The notes under the pieces are model-generated. The model made no database searches. It worked only from the letters and a program-made list of their open reading frames with translations, and had not been told where the DNA came from. A DNA stretch of 54,126 nucleotides from Desertimonas flava (GTDB lineage: Bacteria; Actinomycetota; Acidimicrobiia; Acidimicrobiales; Ilumatobacteraceae), in contig NZ_QKYK01000037.1 of the NCBI RefSeq assembly GCF_003426815.1, positions 1 to 54,126 of the forward strand, given 5' to 3'. Of this stretch, positions 37,801-47,004 are shown piece after piece. Positions within the stretch are counted from its first letter, which is position 1. Each line of letters starts with the position of its first letter. A program made the position numbers and the translations under genes.

Positions 37801-38431
37801 CGCCGGCGAGGTGACCGAGGCTGATGGCGCGGGAGATGCGGGCGTAGCCATCGGGACCGTCGGCGATCAGCAGCAGGTGCTCGCCGTGCGGGTCGGGCGC
37901 GGTGGCGTCGGGAACCCGGCCGGTCTTGGTCTGGGTGGTGGTCTCGGCCTCCGGGCGGAACAGGCGCAGCTGTCCGTCGCCGCCCCGGGCACCTCCGGTG
38001 CCACTGCCGGGCTCCAGCGTGAGCTCGGTGCCGAAGATCGTCGGCAGGCCGACGGCGCGGGCGGCCTCGGCGAAGCGGACGATGCCGTAGAAGCCGTTGT
38101 GGTCGGTGAGGGCGAGTGCCTCGAGACCCAGTCGCGCCGCCTCGGTGGCCAGCTCTTCGGGATGGGAGGCGCCGTCGAGGAACGAGTAGCTGGAGTGGCA
38201 GTGCAGCTCGGCGTACGGAACGGCATCGTGGGTCGAGCGGGCGCCGGACAGACCCGGCGGTGGTTCGAACGGCTGGCGGCGCCGGCTCCACGCTGGTCCG
38301 TCACCACCGGCGTTCCACGACGGCGATCCCGGGCCGCGACCATCCCGTCCGCGAGCTCCTGGAGCGTTGTCGCGGCCGGAGAGCGCCGCCTCGAGCTCCT
38401 GCCACGTCCAGTCCGGGTTGTTGAACCCCAC
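34877..38431 (-). CDS. dnaE2: Error-prone DNA polymerase III alpha subunit DnaE2
   Basis: This 1184-residue C-family polymerase performs translesion synthesis with ImuA' and ImuB. It has an N-terminal PHP domain (YAELHCHSSYSFLDGAS), the palm with PDIDIDIESSRREEVIQYVY (catalytic aspartates), fingers, tandem HhH (LGLSSVRGVGDEIAEEI) and a C-terminal OB fold (GSHVTVAGVVTHRQRP). DnaE2 is usually about 1050-1100 residues. Part of the excess is a segment of about 25 residues at 921-946 (PEGICPTEASGLHPP...), encoded by repeat copy B and unlike any DnaE2 sequence I know. GTG 38431 has a GATACT -10 box 6 nt upstream, overlapped by a LexA box. Confidence 0.94.
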   Translation of the reverse strand: MGFNNPDWTWQELEAALSGRDNAPGARGRDGRGPGSPSWNAGGDGPAWSRRRQPFEPPPGLSGARSTHDAVPYAELHCHSSYSFLDGASHPEELATEAARLGLEALALTDHNGFYGIVRFAEAARAVGLPTIFGTELTLEPGSGTGGARGGDGQLRLFRPEAETTTQTKTGRVPDATAPDPHGEHLLLIADGPDGYARISRAISLGHLAGEKGAPQFTMADVADTVAGHAWVLTGCRKGAVPAALVADGPAAAGRRLEQLIDAFGRDRVLVELWDHGDPLDSARNDALAELAHRHGVDCVATTNAHYATPDQRRLATALAAVRSRRSLAEIDPWLPASAGAHLRSGREQERRFARYPGVVALAAEIGRAAAFDLRLVAPSLPPFDCPPDPDHAGGRLSEMEYLRRLVEEGGRLRYGPRPAPGADPNSFLARAWHTLDRELAIIEHLGFAGYFLVVWDIARFCREHDILCQGRGSAANSAVCYALQVTAADAVKLGLLFERFLSPERDGPPDIDIDIESSRREEVIQYVYAKHGRHHTAQVANVITYRARSAIRDMAKALGYSPGQQDAWAKRIDGWGTVAVTRAQQESNQIPTEVLDLAAQLEDAPRHLGIHSGGMVMCDRPVIEVCPVEWGRMKDRSVLQWDKDDCAAAGLVKFDLLGLGMLTAIHGAIDLVREHRGYTIDIAHLPQEDEVYDMLCRADTVGVFQIESRAQMATLPRLKPREFYDLVVEIALIRPGPIQGGSVHPYIRRRNGEEPTTYAHPLLEKSLKKTLGVPLFQEQLMQMAIDVAGFTPAESDELRQAMGSKRSAARMEQLRERLYAGMAERGITGDIADELYVKMKAFANYGFPESHSVSFAYLVYASSWIKYHEPAAFCAALLNAQPMGFWSPHSLVRDARRHGVEVRTPDLNLSRAGASLEPCGRPEGICPTEASGLHPPDAAVGTHPPDVLAVRLGLSSVRGVGDEIAEEIERVRNEDGPFRDPEDLVRRVPALTLPQLEAMATAGVFGSFGLERRQALWAVGAVAQSRPGRLAGVVTGSAPPQLPGMTPATEAIADLWSTGISPDGHPTVFVRERLAAQGVVTATDLRRIRPGSHVTVAGVVTHRQRPMTAQGITFLNLEDETGLINVVVWKQKWAQYRRVAQEAPAMLVRGRLERAEGVINIVADHLERLQVPGAGFHTSRDFH
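35592..35666 (+). repeat. Palindromic repeat family R, copy B, inside dnaE2
   Basis: This copy of about 75 bp matches copy A (CGGGAGGGT...CCACCGCCGC...GACGCTTCGGTGGGG...TACCCTCCGG). Read on the dnaE2 strand it is open and encodes PEGICPTEASGLHPP followed by DAAVGTHPP. Copy C, read along carB, would encode [15 protein letters not shown] in the same register. Confidence 0.88.
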
Positions 38432-38437
38432 CTCCCC

Positions 38438-38456
38438 AGTATCGAACGCACGTTTG
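38438..38456 (-). promoter_or_regulatory. LexA box and -10 box of dnaE2
   Basis: CGAAC-GCAC-GTTTG (38443-38456) differs from the LexA operator CGAAC-N4-GTTCG at one base. On the minus strand a GATACT -10 box (38438-38443) adjoins it and lies 6 nt before the GTG at 38431. SOS control shared with imuA'-imuB is likely. Confidence 0.7.
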
Positions 38457-38569
38457 CTTCGCGCAACCCGTCGGGCCGCGCTTCAAACTCTTGTACCGCC
38501 CTCGTCGCGAAATCGCGACCGCAGACGCCTGAGAATCGGGATTTCGGCGCGGTGCGCGAGGATGGCGGG

Positions 38570-39718
38570 GTGAACGTGCTCGAGGGCCTGGTGCCGTGTG
38601 ACTTCCTGCGGCGGCCGGCCCTGGTGCGCGAGGCGCTCGACGGGCGCACGGCCATCGTGTCCGACCCCGCCAACATCCGCTGGCTCGTCGGCTTCGCCGG
38701 GTCGCTCGGCTGGGTGGTCATCGGCCCCGACCGCATCGTCCTGGTCACCGACTACCGCTACGCCGACCGGGCCGCGTCCGACCTCGCCGCCGCCGGCCTC
38801 GACGGCCTCGTCGACATCGACGCCCGCCGTGTGCGCGCCGAGATCGCCGACGCCGTCGTCGGCGCCGCCACGGCATCGGCGGGCCCCGGTGCCGTCGTGC
38901 TGGCCGAGGACGGTCACCTCACGCACGCGGCGTGGACGGCCTTTGCCGACCAGCTCCCACTCGAGCCGGCCGGCAACACGATCGCCGCCTGCCGCCGCGT
39001 GAAGGACGCCGGAGAGGTGGCCCGCATCGCCACCGCGGCGGCGATCGCCGACCGCGCCCTCACGGTCGTCCACCCGATGCTCGCCGACCACCCCACCGAG
39101 GCCGACGTGCGCGACGAGCTCGAGTACCGCATGCGCCGCTACGGGGCCGACGGGCCGAGCTACGACACCATCGTCGCCAGCGGCCCGACGCACGCCGCCC
39201 GCCCCCATCACCACACCGGTCGCCGCACGATCGTCGAGGGCGACACGGTCGTCATCGACGTGGGAGCGCTGGTCGACGACTACCACTCCGACATGACCAG
39301 GTCGTTCGTCGTCGGGGCGCCGACCGCTCGCCAGCAGGAGATCTTCGACATCGTCCGCGAGGCGCAGGCCGCCGGGCTGGCTGCGGTCGCCGCCGGCGTG
39401 AAGGCGGTCGACGTCGACACGGTGTGCCGCGACGTGTTCCGGGCCGCCGACGTCGAGGATTGGTACCTGCACGGGACCGGGCACGGCGTCGGCCTGCTGA
39501 TCCATGAGGACCCGTTCGAGTCGGCGACCTCCACCGACGTGCTGATGGAGGGCGACGTGGTGACGGTCGAGCCCGGCCTCTATCGTGACGGATTCGGCGG
39601 GTTCCGCATCGAGGACCTCGTCTCCGTCACCGCGACGGGCTGCGAACCCCTGACCCATCTGTCCCGTGACCTCAGCTTGAAGGACGCCCCATGCCTGCCA
39701 TCACCACCAACGACCTGA
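38570..39718 (+). CDS. M24 Xaa-Pro aminopeptidase family protein
   Basis: This 382-residue metallopeptidase has a creatinase N-domain (about 1-140) and a pita-bread M24 domain. Metal ligands are visible: VVIDVGALVDDYHSDMTR (two Asp), HGTGHGVGLLIHEDP (His), TVEPGLYRDGFGGFRIEDLV (two Glu). It should remove N-terminal residues before proline. GTG 38570 is chosen because residues upstream overlap the dnaE2 promoter and are unlike the family. The 3' end overlaps efp by 28 nt, so it heads the peptidase-efp-nusB operon, a common bacterial order. Confidence 0.92.
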   Translation: MNVLEGLVPCDFLRRPALVREALDGRTAIVSDPANIRWLVGFAGSLGWVVIGPDRIVLVTDYRYADRAASDLAAAGLDGLVDIDARRVRAEIADAVVGAATASAGPGAVVLAEDGHLTHAAWTAFADQLPLEPAGNTIAACRRVKDAGEVARIATAAAIADRALTVVHPMLADHPTEADVRDELEYRMRRYGADGPSYDTIVASGPTHAARPHHHTGRRTIVEGDTVVIDVGALVDDYHSDMTRSFVVGAPTARQQEIFDIVREAQAAGLAAVAAGVKAVDVDTVCRDVFRAADVEDWYLHGTGHGVGLLIHEDPFESATSTDVLMEGDVVTVEPGLYRDGFGGFRIEDLVSVTATGCEPLTHLSRDLSLKDAPCLPSPPTT

Positions 39719-40254
39719 AGAACGGGATCACGCTCGAGCTCGACAACGGCCTGTTCCAGGTCGTCGAGTTCCAGCACGTGAAGCCGGGCAAGGGCGGCGC
39801 CTTCGTGCGCACCAAGCTGCGCAACGTGCGCACCGGTGCCGTGCTCGAGCGCACGTTCAACGCCGGCATCCGCGTCGAGCAGGCCATCGTCGAGCGCCAG
39901 GACATGCAGTTCCTCTACCGCGACGGCGACGACTACATCTTCATGAACACGTCGACCTACGACCAGCTGGCGATCCCGCCGGCCCAGCTCGGCACGGCGG
40001 CCGACTACCTCGTCGAGCAGGCCGTTGCCCAGATCGCCCAGTTCCAGGGCGAGATCGTCGACGTCGAGATCCCCGCGTCGGTCGAGCTCACCGTGGCCAA
40101 CACCGAGCCCGGCGTGCAGGGCGACCGCGTGTCGGGCGCCCGCAAGCCGGCCGAGCTGGAGACGGGCAAGACCATCCAGGTCCCGCTGTTCGTGAACGTC
40201 GGCGACAAGGTCCGCGTCGACACCCGGTCCGGCGACTACATCACCCGCGTCTGA
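39691..40254 (+). CDS. efp: Elongation factor P
   Basis: This 187-residue factor binds ribosomes stalled at polyproline and promotes peptide bond formation. Three beta-barrel domains fit: KOW-like N-domain (GLFQVVEFQHVKPGKGGAF, with Lys34 at the tip that other species modify), the central domain (ERQDMQFLYRDGDDYIFMN) and the C-terminal OB signature (ARKPAELETGKTIQVPLFVNVGDKVRVDTRSGDY). The gene starts inside the end of the peptidase gene and precedes nusB by 3 nt. Confidence 0.97.
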   Translation: MPAITTNDLKNGITLELDNGLFQVVEFQHVKPGKGGAFVRTKLRNVRTGAVLERTFNAGIRVEQAIVERQDMQFLYRDGDDYIFMNTSTYDQLAIPPAQLGTAADYLVEQAVAQIAQFQGEIVDVEIPASVELTVANTEPGVQGDRVSGARKPAELETGKTIQVPLFVNVGDKVRVDTRSGDYITRV

Positions 40255-40257
40255 GTC

Positions 40258-40680
40258 GTGCCGAGCGACCGCAGGTCAGATGCTCGGGAGCGGGCGCTGT
40301 ACCTCCTGTACGAGGCTGCCCAGAAGGACGTGGCCCCGGCCGACGTGCTCGCCGCCCAGCTCGTCGCCCCCGAGCCGCTGACCGTGCAGCTGGTCGAGGG
40401 CGTCGTCGCCCATCGCCAGCGCATCGACGCGGCGATCGCCGCCAAGACGCAGAACGCCGAGGGGGGCGGTTGGACGCTGCAGCGCATGCCCGTGCTCGAC
40501 GTCAACGTGCTGCGCATCGCCGCGTACGAGCTGATCGATCGGCCCGACGTGCCGATCGCCGTGGTGATCGACGAGGCGGTCGAGCTGGCCAAGCGGTTCT
40601 CCACCGACAACAGCGGGCGGTTCGTGAACGGCGTCCTGTCGTCACTCGCCCCCGAGTTGCGGAGTGATGGCGCCGGCTGA
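40258..40680 (+). CDS. nusB: Transcription antitermination factor NusB
   Basis: This 140-residue all-helical RNA-binding protein joins NusE (S10) at boxA of rRNA operons. The N-terminal ARERALYLLYEAAQKD and C-terminal VNVLRIAAYELIDRPDVPIAVVIDEAVELAKRFSTDNSGRFVNGVLSS are typical. The GTG start is 3 nt after the efp stop. Its end overlaps the DUF2079 gene. Confidence 0.96.
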   Translation: MPSDRRSDARERALYLLYEAAQKDVAPADVLAAQLVAPEPLTVQLVEGVVAHRQRIDAAIAAKTQNAEGGGWTLQRMPVLDVNVLRIAAYELIDRPDVPIAVVIDEAVELAKRFSTDNSGRFVNGVLSSLAPELRSDGAG

Positions 40681-42574
40681 CACGGCTCCGGCGGCCGGAG
40701 ACGCCGCCGCGTCGCCGGTGGCTGTCGGCGCCTCCGGGTCGGCCCGCGGGCGGACGGATCGGTGGGCGGCGAGCCTGACGTCGGGCACCCGACGGACCGT
40801 CGCCATCCTGCGCGAGACCTCGTCGCCCCTCTGCCTCGGTCTCACCCTGGCCGGGATCGTGCTGTACACGGGCATCTTCGCCACGCTCAGCATCCGCAAC
40901 TACCACAACTACGGCAACTGGGCGTTCGACCTGGCGATCTACGACCAGGCGTTCTGGCTCGTCTCCCGCTTCGGCGACACGTTCATGTCGGTGCGCGGCA
41001 TGGACGTGTGGGGCCACCACGTCACACTCGTCGCCCTCGTCTTCGCGCCGTTCTACCGCCTCGGCGCCGGACCCGAGTTCCTGTTCGTCGTGCAGTCGTT
41101 CGGGATCGCCCTCGGGGCCTTGCCGGTGTATCTCATCGCCAAGGCCAGGCTGGGCAAGCCGTCGATCGGCCTGCTGTTCGCCGCCGTGTACCTGATGTAC
41201 GCGCCGCTGCAGAACATCAACCAGCGCGACTTCCACCCCGAGGCGTTGGTGATCGCGCCGTTCCTGTTCGCCTGGTACTGCGCCATGCAGCGTCGTTGGC
41301 GCTGGTTCTTCGTCTGCCTCGTCATCGCCATGGGCATGCGCGAGGACACGGCGCTGGCGGTGATCATGCTCGGCATCGTGCTCGGGGTGGCCAACTGGCG
41401 CAAGGACGACGGTCAGCGCGTCGCCAAGATGGCGCTGGCCACCGTCGTGCTGGGCATCGCCTGGTACGCCGTGTCGACGCAGCTGATCATCCCGCACTTC
41501 AACGATGGTGACTCGGCCTTCTACCTCAAGATGTTCTACGGCCGCTGGGGTGGCAGCTTCTCGGGCATCGTCGAGAACATCGTGCGGCACCCCAACCGCG
41601 TGATCAGCGACGCCGTCCAGCACGATCGCCTCACCTTCTACAAACAGCTCGCCTGGCCCGTCGGCTGGCTGCCGCTCCTCGCCCCGTTGCACCTGCTCAT
41701 GGCGGCGCCGCAGTTGCTGGCGAGCGTGATCGGGGACTCGCCGTACGCCCGCCAGATCTGGTTCCAGTACACGTCGGTCATGATCGCCCCGATCTTCATC
41801 GCCAGCATCGAAGGCGCGGCGAACCTGCGGTCGATCGCCCGCCGCGTCGCCGCCGCGCTCGGGGCCGGCCCGTCGACCGCGGTGGTGCTCAAGGTCCTCG
41901 CCGTGTGCGGGTTGCTCGGCTCCTCCTACGCCACCAACGTGGCGTGGTCGTCGTCGCCGATCAGCGACCGCTATAGCGGCATCTGGTTCCAGGACAACCC
42001 GCGCCGGGACGCGTTCGACGCGGCGCTGGCGATGATCCCCTCCGACGCCGTGGTCTCGTCGTCGTACAACTTCGGCCCGCACCTCGCCCACCGCCGCGGG
42101 AGCTACGACTTCCCCAACCCCTTCTGGCCGGCGTACTGGGGCAACGAGCTGCCGACGCAGGCCGACTGCACCAACTTCCCGAGCGCGTCCGAGGTGGACT
42201 ACATCGTGCTCGACTACGCCTACTACGAGAACGACGCAGCCACGACGGCGTTCCTCGCCGCGATCATCGCCCCCGAGGGCGACTTCGAGCTGCTCGACGA
42301 GGACCTGCTCACCGAGTCGAAGATCTTCGTCGCCCGTCGGGTGGAGCCGGGACCCGACGGCGTCGCCCTCGAGCCCAACTGCACCACCGAGGTGCCGCGG
42401 CCGGCCGCCGGGCTGGGCACCGCGGCGGGGATGCTGGCCAACTACCCCCACGCCGCCATCGGCGCCACGCTGCCGGGAATGGCCCCGACGGCGACCGTGC
42501 CGCCGGCGACACCCTCGAGCAGCGCCACGTCGCCCGGCGCCCAGACGGTGGCCACCACGACTCCGGTCGGATAG
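40664..42574 (+). CDS. DUF2079-family polytopic membrane protein
   Basis: This 636-residue membrane protein resembles DUF2079, which has a GT-C glycosyltransferase-like layout. After a polar N-terminus of about 45 residues, hydrophobic helices run to about residue 430, with a loop YGNWAFDLAIYDQAFWLVSRFGDTF and INQRDFHPEALVIAPFLF carrying acidic residues typical of the family. A soluble C-terminal domain of about 170 residues (ASSVVSSSYNFGPHLAHR-like) follows. The donor and acceptor are unknown. GTG 40664 or ATG 40667 is the start, overlapping nusB. Confidence 0.82.
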   Translation: MMAPADTAPAAGDAAASPVAVGASGSARGRTDRWAASLTSGTRRTVAILRETSSPLCLGLTLAGIVLYTGIFATLSIRNYHNYGNWAFDLAIYDQAFWLVSRFGDTFMSVRGMDVWGHHVTLVALVFAPFYRLGAGPEFLFVVQSFGIALGALPVYLIAKARLGKPSIGLLFAAVYLMYAPLQNINQRDFHPEALVIAPFLFAWYCAMQRRWRWFFVCLVIAMGMREDTALAVIMLGIVLGVANWRKDDGQRVAKMALATVVLGIAWYAVSTQLIIPHFNDGDSAFYLKMFYGRWGGSFSGIVENIVRHPNRVISDAVQHDRLTFYKQLAWPVGWLPLLAPLHLLMAAPQLLASVIGDSPYARQIWFQYTSVMIAPIFIASIEGAANLRSIARRVAAALGAGPSTAVVLKVLAVCGLLGSSYATNVAWSSSPISDRYSGIWFQDNPRRDAFDAALAMIPSDAVVSSSYNFGPHLAHRRGSYDFPNPFWPAYWGNELPTQADCTNFPSASEVDYIVLDYAYYENDAATTAFLAAIIAPEGDFELLDEDLLTESKIFVARRVEPGPDGVALEPNCTTEVPRPAAGLGTAAGMLANYPHAAIGATLPGMAPTATVPPATPSSSATSPGAQTVATTTPVG

Positions 42575-42637
42575 GAGCGCCTGCGGGAGGTGCCGATGTG
42601 CACAGCTGCCGGCCGGGTGGGTCGGCGGCCGCAGTGC

Positions 42638-42643
42638 TACGCT
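42638..42643 (+). promoter_or_regulatory. -10 box candidate of the pyr operon
   Basis: TACGCT would start a leader of about 50 nt that includes the PyrR-binding hairpin. No clear -35 box was seen. Confidence 0.35.
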
Positions 42644-42668
42644 CCACACCCGACCAACCGCACCGTGA

Positions 42669-44238
<1,570 letters not shown>

Positions 44239-44242
<4 letters not shown>

Positions 44243-44340
44243 GCATCTGGGCGCGAATCGTGCCATTCCCCGATCTGGGCGAGGATCGTGACGCTCACCG
44301 TCACGACTCGCGCCCAGATCGTCGAGGAGGCCGCCGATGA
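44239..44340 (+). other. Bridging mini-ORF between pyrB and pyrC
   Basis: A 33-codon frame starts with ATG overlapping the pyrB stop (ATGA) and ends with TGA overlapping the pyrC ATG (ATGA, 44337-44340). It is made of repeat family D. CGAGGAGGC plus ATGA occurs before both starts (44224-44242, 44323-44340). The peptide itself is probably unimportant; the open frame keeps pyrB and pyrC translationally linked. Confidence 0.7.
44244..44320 (+). repeat. Palindromic repeat family D, copy 2
   Basis: It has ATCGTGCCATTC, then two nearly complementary 22-bp arms, from GATCTGGGCG (44272) to TCGTGACG and from CGTCACGA to GCGCCCAGATC (ending 44320), about a CTCAC loop. A third partial arm begins CATCTGGGCGCG (44244). 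Copy 1 is at 28914. Confidence 0.8.
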
Positions 44341-45629
44341 CGGCCATCGTGATCGCCGGCGGCCGGGTCGTCGACCAGAACGGCGACCGCCCGGCCGACG
44401 TGCTCGTCGACGACGGCGTGGTGAAGGCCGTGGGCGACAAGCTCCGCATGCCCGGCGCCGACACCATCGACGCGTCCGGGTGCGTCGTCGCGCCGGGCTT
44501 CGTCGACCTCCACACGCACCTCCGCGAGCCGGGTCACGAGGAGGCCGAGACGATCGAGACCGGCAGCCGCGCCGCGGCGCTCGGTGGGTACACCGCGGTG
44601 GTGGCGATGCCCAACACCGATCCGGCCGCCGACTCCCGCGCCGTGGTCGACTTTGTGCGGGCGGCGGGGGAGCGCGCCGGTCTATGCGACGTGCGGCCGA
44701 GCGGTTGCATCACCGTCGGGCGCGCAGGCGAGCGGCTGGCGCCCTTCGGCGAGCTGGTCGAGGCGGGGGTTCGGATCTTCACCGATGACGGCGCAGGTGT
44801 GCAGGACCCCCAGCTCATGCGCCGGGCGATGGAGTACTCCACCGGCCTCGACATGGTGCTCGCCCAGCACTGCGAGGTGTCGGCGCTGACGAGGGGCGCG
44901 GTGATGCACGAGGGTCGCTGCTGCAGCGAGCTCGGCGTTCCCGGTTGGCCGGCGCTGGCCGAGGAGCTGATGGTGCACCGCGACATCGAGCTGGCCCGGC
45001 TCACCGGCGCCCGGATCCACGTCCTCCACCTGTCCACCGCCGGCAGCGTCGAGCTGGTGCGCCGGGCCAAGGCGGACGGGCTACCGGTGACCGCCGAGGC
45101 CACGCCGCACCACCTGAGCCTCACCGACGAGCAGCTACGCAGCTTCGATGCCACCTACAAGGTGAACCCGCCGTTGCGGACGATGGCCGACATCGAGGCG
45201 CTCGTCGCCGGCCTCGCCGACGGCACGATCGATGCCATCGCCACCGACCACGCCCCTCACCCTGCCGACCACAAGGAACGCCCGCTCGACGAGGCACCGC
45301 CGGGGATGGTGGGCCTCGAGACGGCGCTCGGCGTGTGCCTGCCGATCCTGTCCGACGCCGGGATGTCGCTGGTCGACATCGTGGCGGCCCTGTCCTGGAA
45401 GCCGGCGGCGATCGCCCGGCTCGACGAGGAGCACGGCCGGGCGCTGGAGCCGGGCGCGCCGGCCAACCTCGTGGTGTTCGACCCGGCCGCCGAGTGGGAG
45501 GTGGTGCCGGCGCGGCTGGCCAGCCGCAGCCACAACACACCGTTCGCCGGTCGTCCGCTGCGCGGTCGCGTCCGGCACACCCTGCTGCACGGTGTGGCAA
45601 CCGTCGACACGGGGACAGCAACCCGATGA
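44337..45629 (+). CDS. pyrC: Dihydroorotase
   Basis: This 430-residue amidohydrolase cyclises carbamoyl-aspartate to dihydroorotate. It is the class I type: DLHTHLREPGHEEAETIETG gives the HxH metal ligands and substrate Arg; EATPHHLSLTDE and DAIATDHAPH contain the later His and Asp ligands. ATG 44337 is fixed by the family start. Its stop overlaps the carA ATG (ATGA, 45626-45629). Confidence 0.96.
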   Translation: MTAIVIAGGRVVDQNGDRPADVLVDDGVVKAVGDKLRMPGADTIDASGCVVAPGFVDLHTHLREPGHEEAETIETGSRAAALGGYTAVVAMPNTDPAADSRAVVDFVRAAGERAGLCDVRPSGCITVGRAGERLAPFGELVEAGVRIFTDDGAGVQDPQLMRRAMEYSTGLDMVLAQHCEVSALTRGAVMHEGRCCSELGVPGWPALAEELMVHRDIELARLTGARIHVLHLSTAGSVELVRRAKADGLPVTAEATPHHLSLTDEQLRSFDATYKVNPPLRTMADIEALVAGLADGTIDAIATDHAPHPADHKERPLDEAPPGMVGLETALGVCLPILSDAGMSLVDIVAALSWKPAAIARLDEEHGRALEPGAPANLVVFDPAAEWEVVPARLASRSHNTPFAGRPLRGRVRHTLLHGVATVDTGTATR

Positions 45630-46849
45630 GTCAGAAGCGAATGAATGAACATACAATGGAACGCATGAACATGCGGGAACGTCGTCCGGAGGGGGTCTTG
45701 GTCCTGGCCGACGGCTCGGTCTTCGAGGGAGAGCTGTTCGGCGCCCTGCCCGCCGGCGCGGCGTCGGGCGAAGTGGTCTTCAACACGGCGCTGTCGGGCT
45801 ACCAGGAGATCGTCACCGACCCCAGCTACGCCGGCCAGATCATCACGTTCACCAACCCGCACATCGGCAACTACGGCGTGAACCTCACCGACTTCGAGTC
45901 ACGAGGGCTGTTCTGCCGCGGCGTGGTCGTGCGCGACCTCTCCCGCCGGCCCAACAACCGGAGGTCGCAAGCGTCACTCGACGCCATGCTCACCACCTAC
46001 GGCGTTCCCGGCATCGCCGGAATCGACACCCGCCGCCTCACCCGCCTGATCCGCGACACGGGTGCGATACCCGGCGCCATCGGTCGGGCCGAGGACGTCG
46101 ACACCGTGGCTGCGGCCGCCGCGGCCGAACCCGGCACCGACGGCATCGATCTCGTCGCCGAGGTCACCACGCCCGAGCCCTACGTCGTGGAAGCCGGATC
46201 CGGCGGTTTCTCCATCGTCGCCTACGACTTCGGTATCAAGCGGACGATCTTGCGGCATCTCGCCCGGTACGGCCGGGTCGAGGTGGTGCCGGCCTCGACG
46301 AGCGCCGCCGATGTGCTGGCCCGCGATCCCGACGGCATCTTCCTGTCGAACGGTCCCGGCGATCCTGCCTGCGTCGCCGGCGCCACCGAGGCGATCACCG
46401 GCCTGCTCGGCTCGGGCGTTCCGATCTTCGGGATCTGCCTCGGCCACCAGTTGCTCGGCCGGGCGCTCGGCGCCGAGACGGTGAAGCTGCCGTTCGGTCA
46501 CCACGGCGCCAACCATCCGGTGAAGGACCTGACCACGGGCAAGATCGAGATCACCAGCCAGAACCACAACTTCGCGGTGGCGATCGACGACCTCGACGGC
46601 ATCGCCTCGCTGACCCACGTGAACCTCAACGACAGGGTGTGCGAGGGCCTGCAGGCCGACGAGGCCGACGCCTTCAGCGTGCAGCACCATCCCGAAGCCG
46701 GTCCCGGCCCGCACGAGAGCGCCTACCTGTTCGAGCGCTTCGTCCACCGTATGACGATGCGGCGCAGCGGCGGTGAGCCGTCGTGGTTCATGTACCGGGG
46801 CGGGATCGACGACTCCGCCCTGCCCCAGCCCGAGAAGGGCGTCGCCTGA
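45626..46849 (+). CDS. carA: Carbamoyl-phosphate synthase small subunit
   Basis: This 407-residue glutaminase subunit supplies ammonia to CarB. The N-domain has [10 protein letters not shown] and [20 protein letters not shown]; the class I amidotransferase domain has [10 protein letters not shown] (nucleophilic Cys) and HHPEAGPGP (His and Glu). ATG 45626 overlaps the pyrC stop. The first 20 or so residues (five methionines) are encoded by unusually A-rich DNA for this genome, and starts at 45641, 45656, 45665 or 45671 are possible. Its stop shares TGATG with the ATG of a 51-codon mini-ORF before carB. Confidence 0.95.
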   Translation: MSQKRMNEHTMERMNMRERRPEGVLVLADGSVFEGELFGALPAGAASGEVVFNTALSGYQEIVTDPSYAGQIITFTNPHIGNYGVNLTDFESRGLFCRGVVVRDLSRRPNNRRSQASLDAMLTTYGVPGIAGIDTRRLTRLIRDTGAIPGAIGRAEDVDTVAAAAAAEPGTDGIDLVAEVTTPEPYVVEAGSGGFSIVAYDFGIKRTILRHLARYGRVEVVPASTSAADVLARDPDGIFLSNGPGDPACVAGATEAITGLLGSGVPIFGICLGHQLLGRALGAETVKLPFGHHGANHPVKDLTTGKIEITSQNHNFAVAIDDLDGIASLTHVNLNDRVCEGLQADEADAFSVQHHPEAGPGPHESAYLFERFVHRMTMRRSGGEPSWFMYRGGIDDSALPQPEKGVA

Positions 46850-47004
46850 TGCCTGTCACGACCACCACCAGGGGAGGGTATTTGCCCACGATCTCGCCGG
46901 ACCGGAGGGTACATACCCCACCGAAGCGTCCGGTATCTACCCTCCGGTCGTCGCGGTGGGTAAATACCCTCCCGTCGGCCGGCTCGTGTGGGGGGAGCGT
47001 CTGA
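46849..47004 (+). other. Bridging mini-ORF between carA and carB
   Basis: A 51-codon frame starts at the ATG sharing TGATG with the carA stop and ends at TGA (47002-47004), again as TGATG with carB. It contains repeat copy C. The 8-bp sequence CTGATGCC is present at both borders (46846-46853, 47001-47008); removing one copy with the insert would restore a direct carA-TGATG-carB overlap. Confidence 0.72.
46902..46977 (-). repeat. Palindromic repeat family R, copy C
   Basis: In reverse orientation this matches copy A (14250) closely, including CCGGACGCTTCGGTGGGGTA. An extra arm-like unit, GGGGAGGGTATTTGCCCACG, precedes it at 46871-46890. Read in the carB direction it encodes [15 protein letters not shown], like copy B in dnaE2. 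Confidence 0.88.

Noticed and set aside
45630-45680. A-rich segment at the start of carA as a regulatory site or SOS box
   Set aside because: It has no palindrome matching a known operator. It is open in the carA frame and is best read as the carA N-terminus with alternative ATGs.
46773-47003. Extension of carB upstream through repeat copy C
   Set aside because: The frame is open, but the family start is at 47004 with GGGGGAG 6 nt before it, and the upstream residues derive from the repeat.
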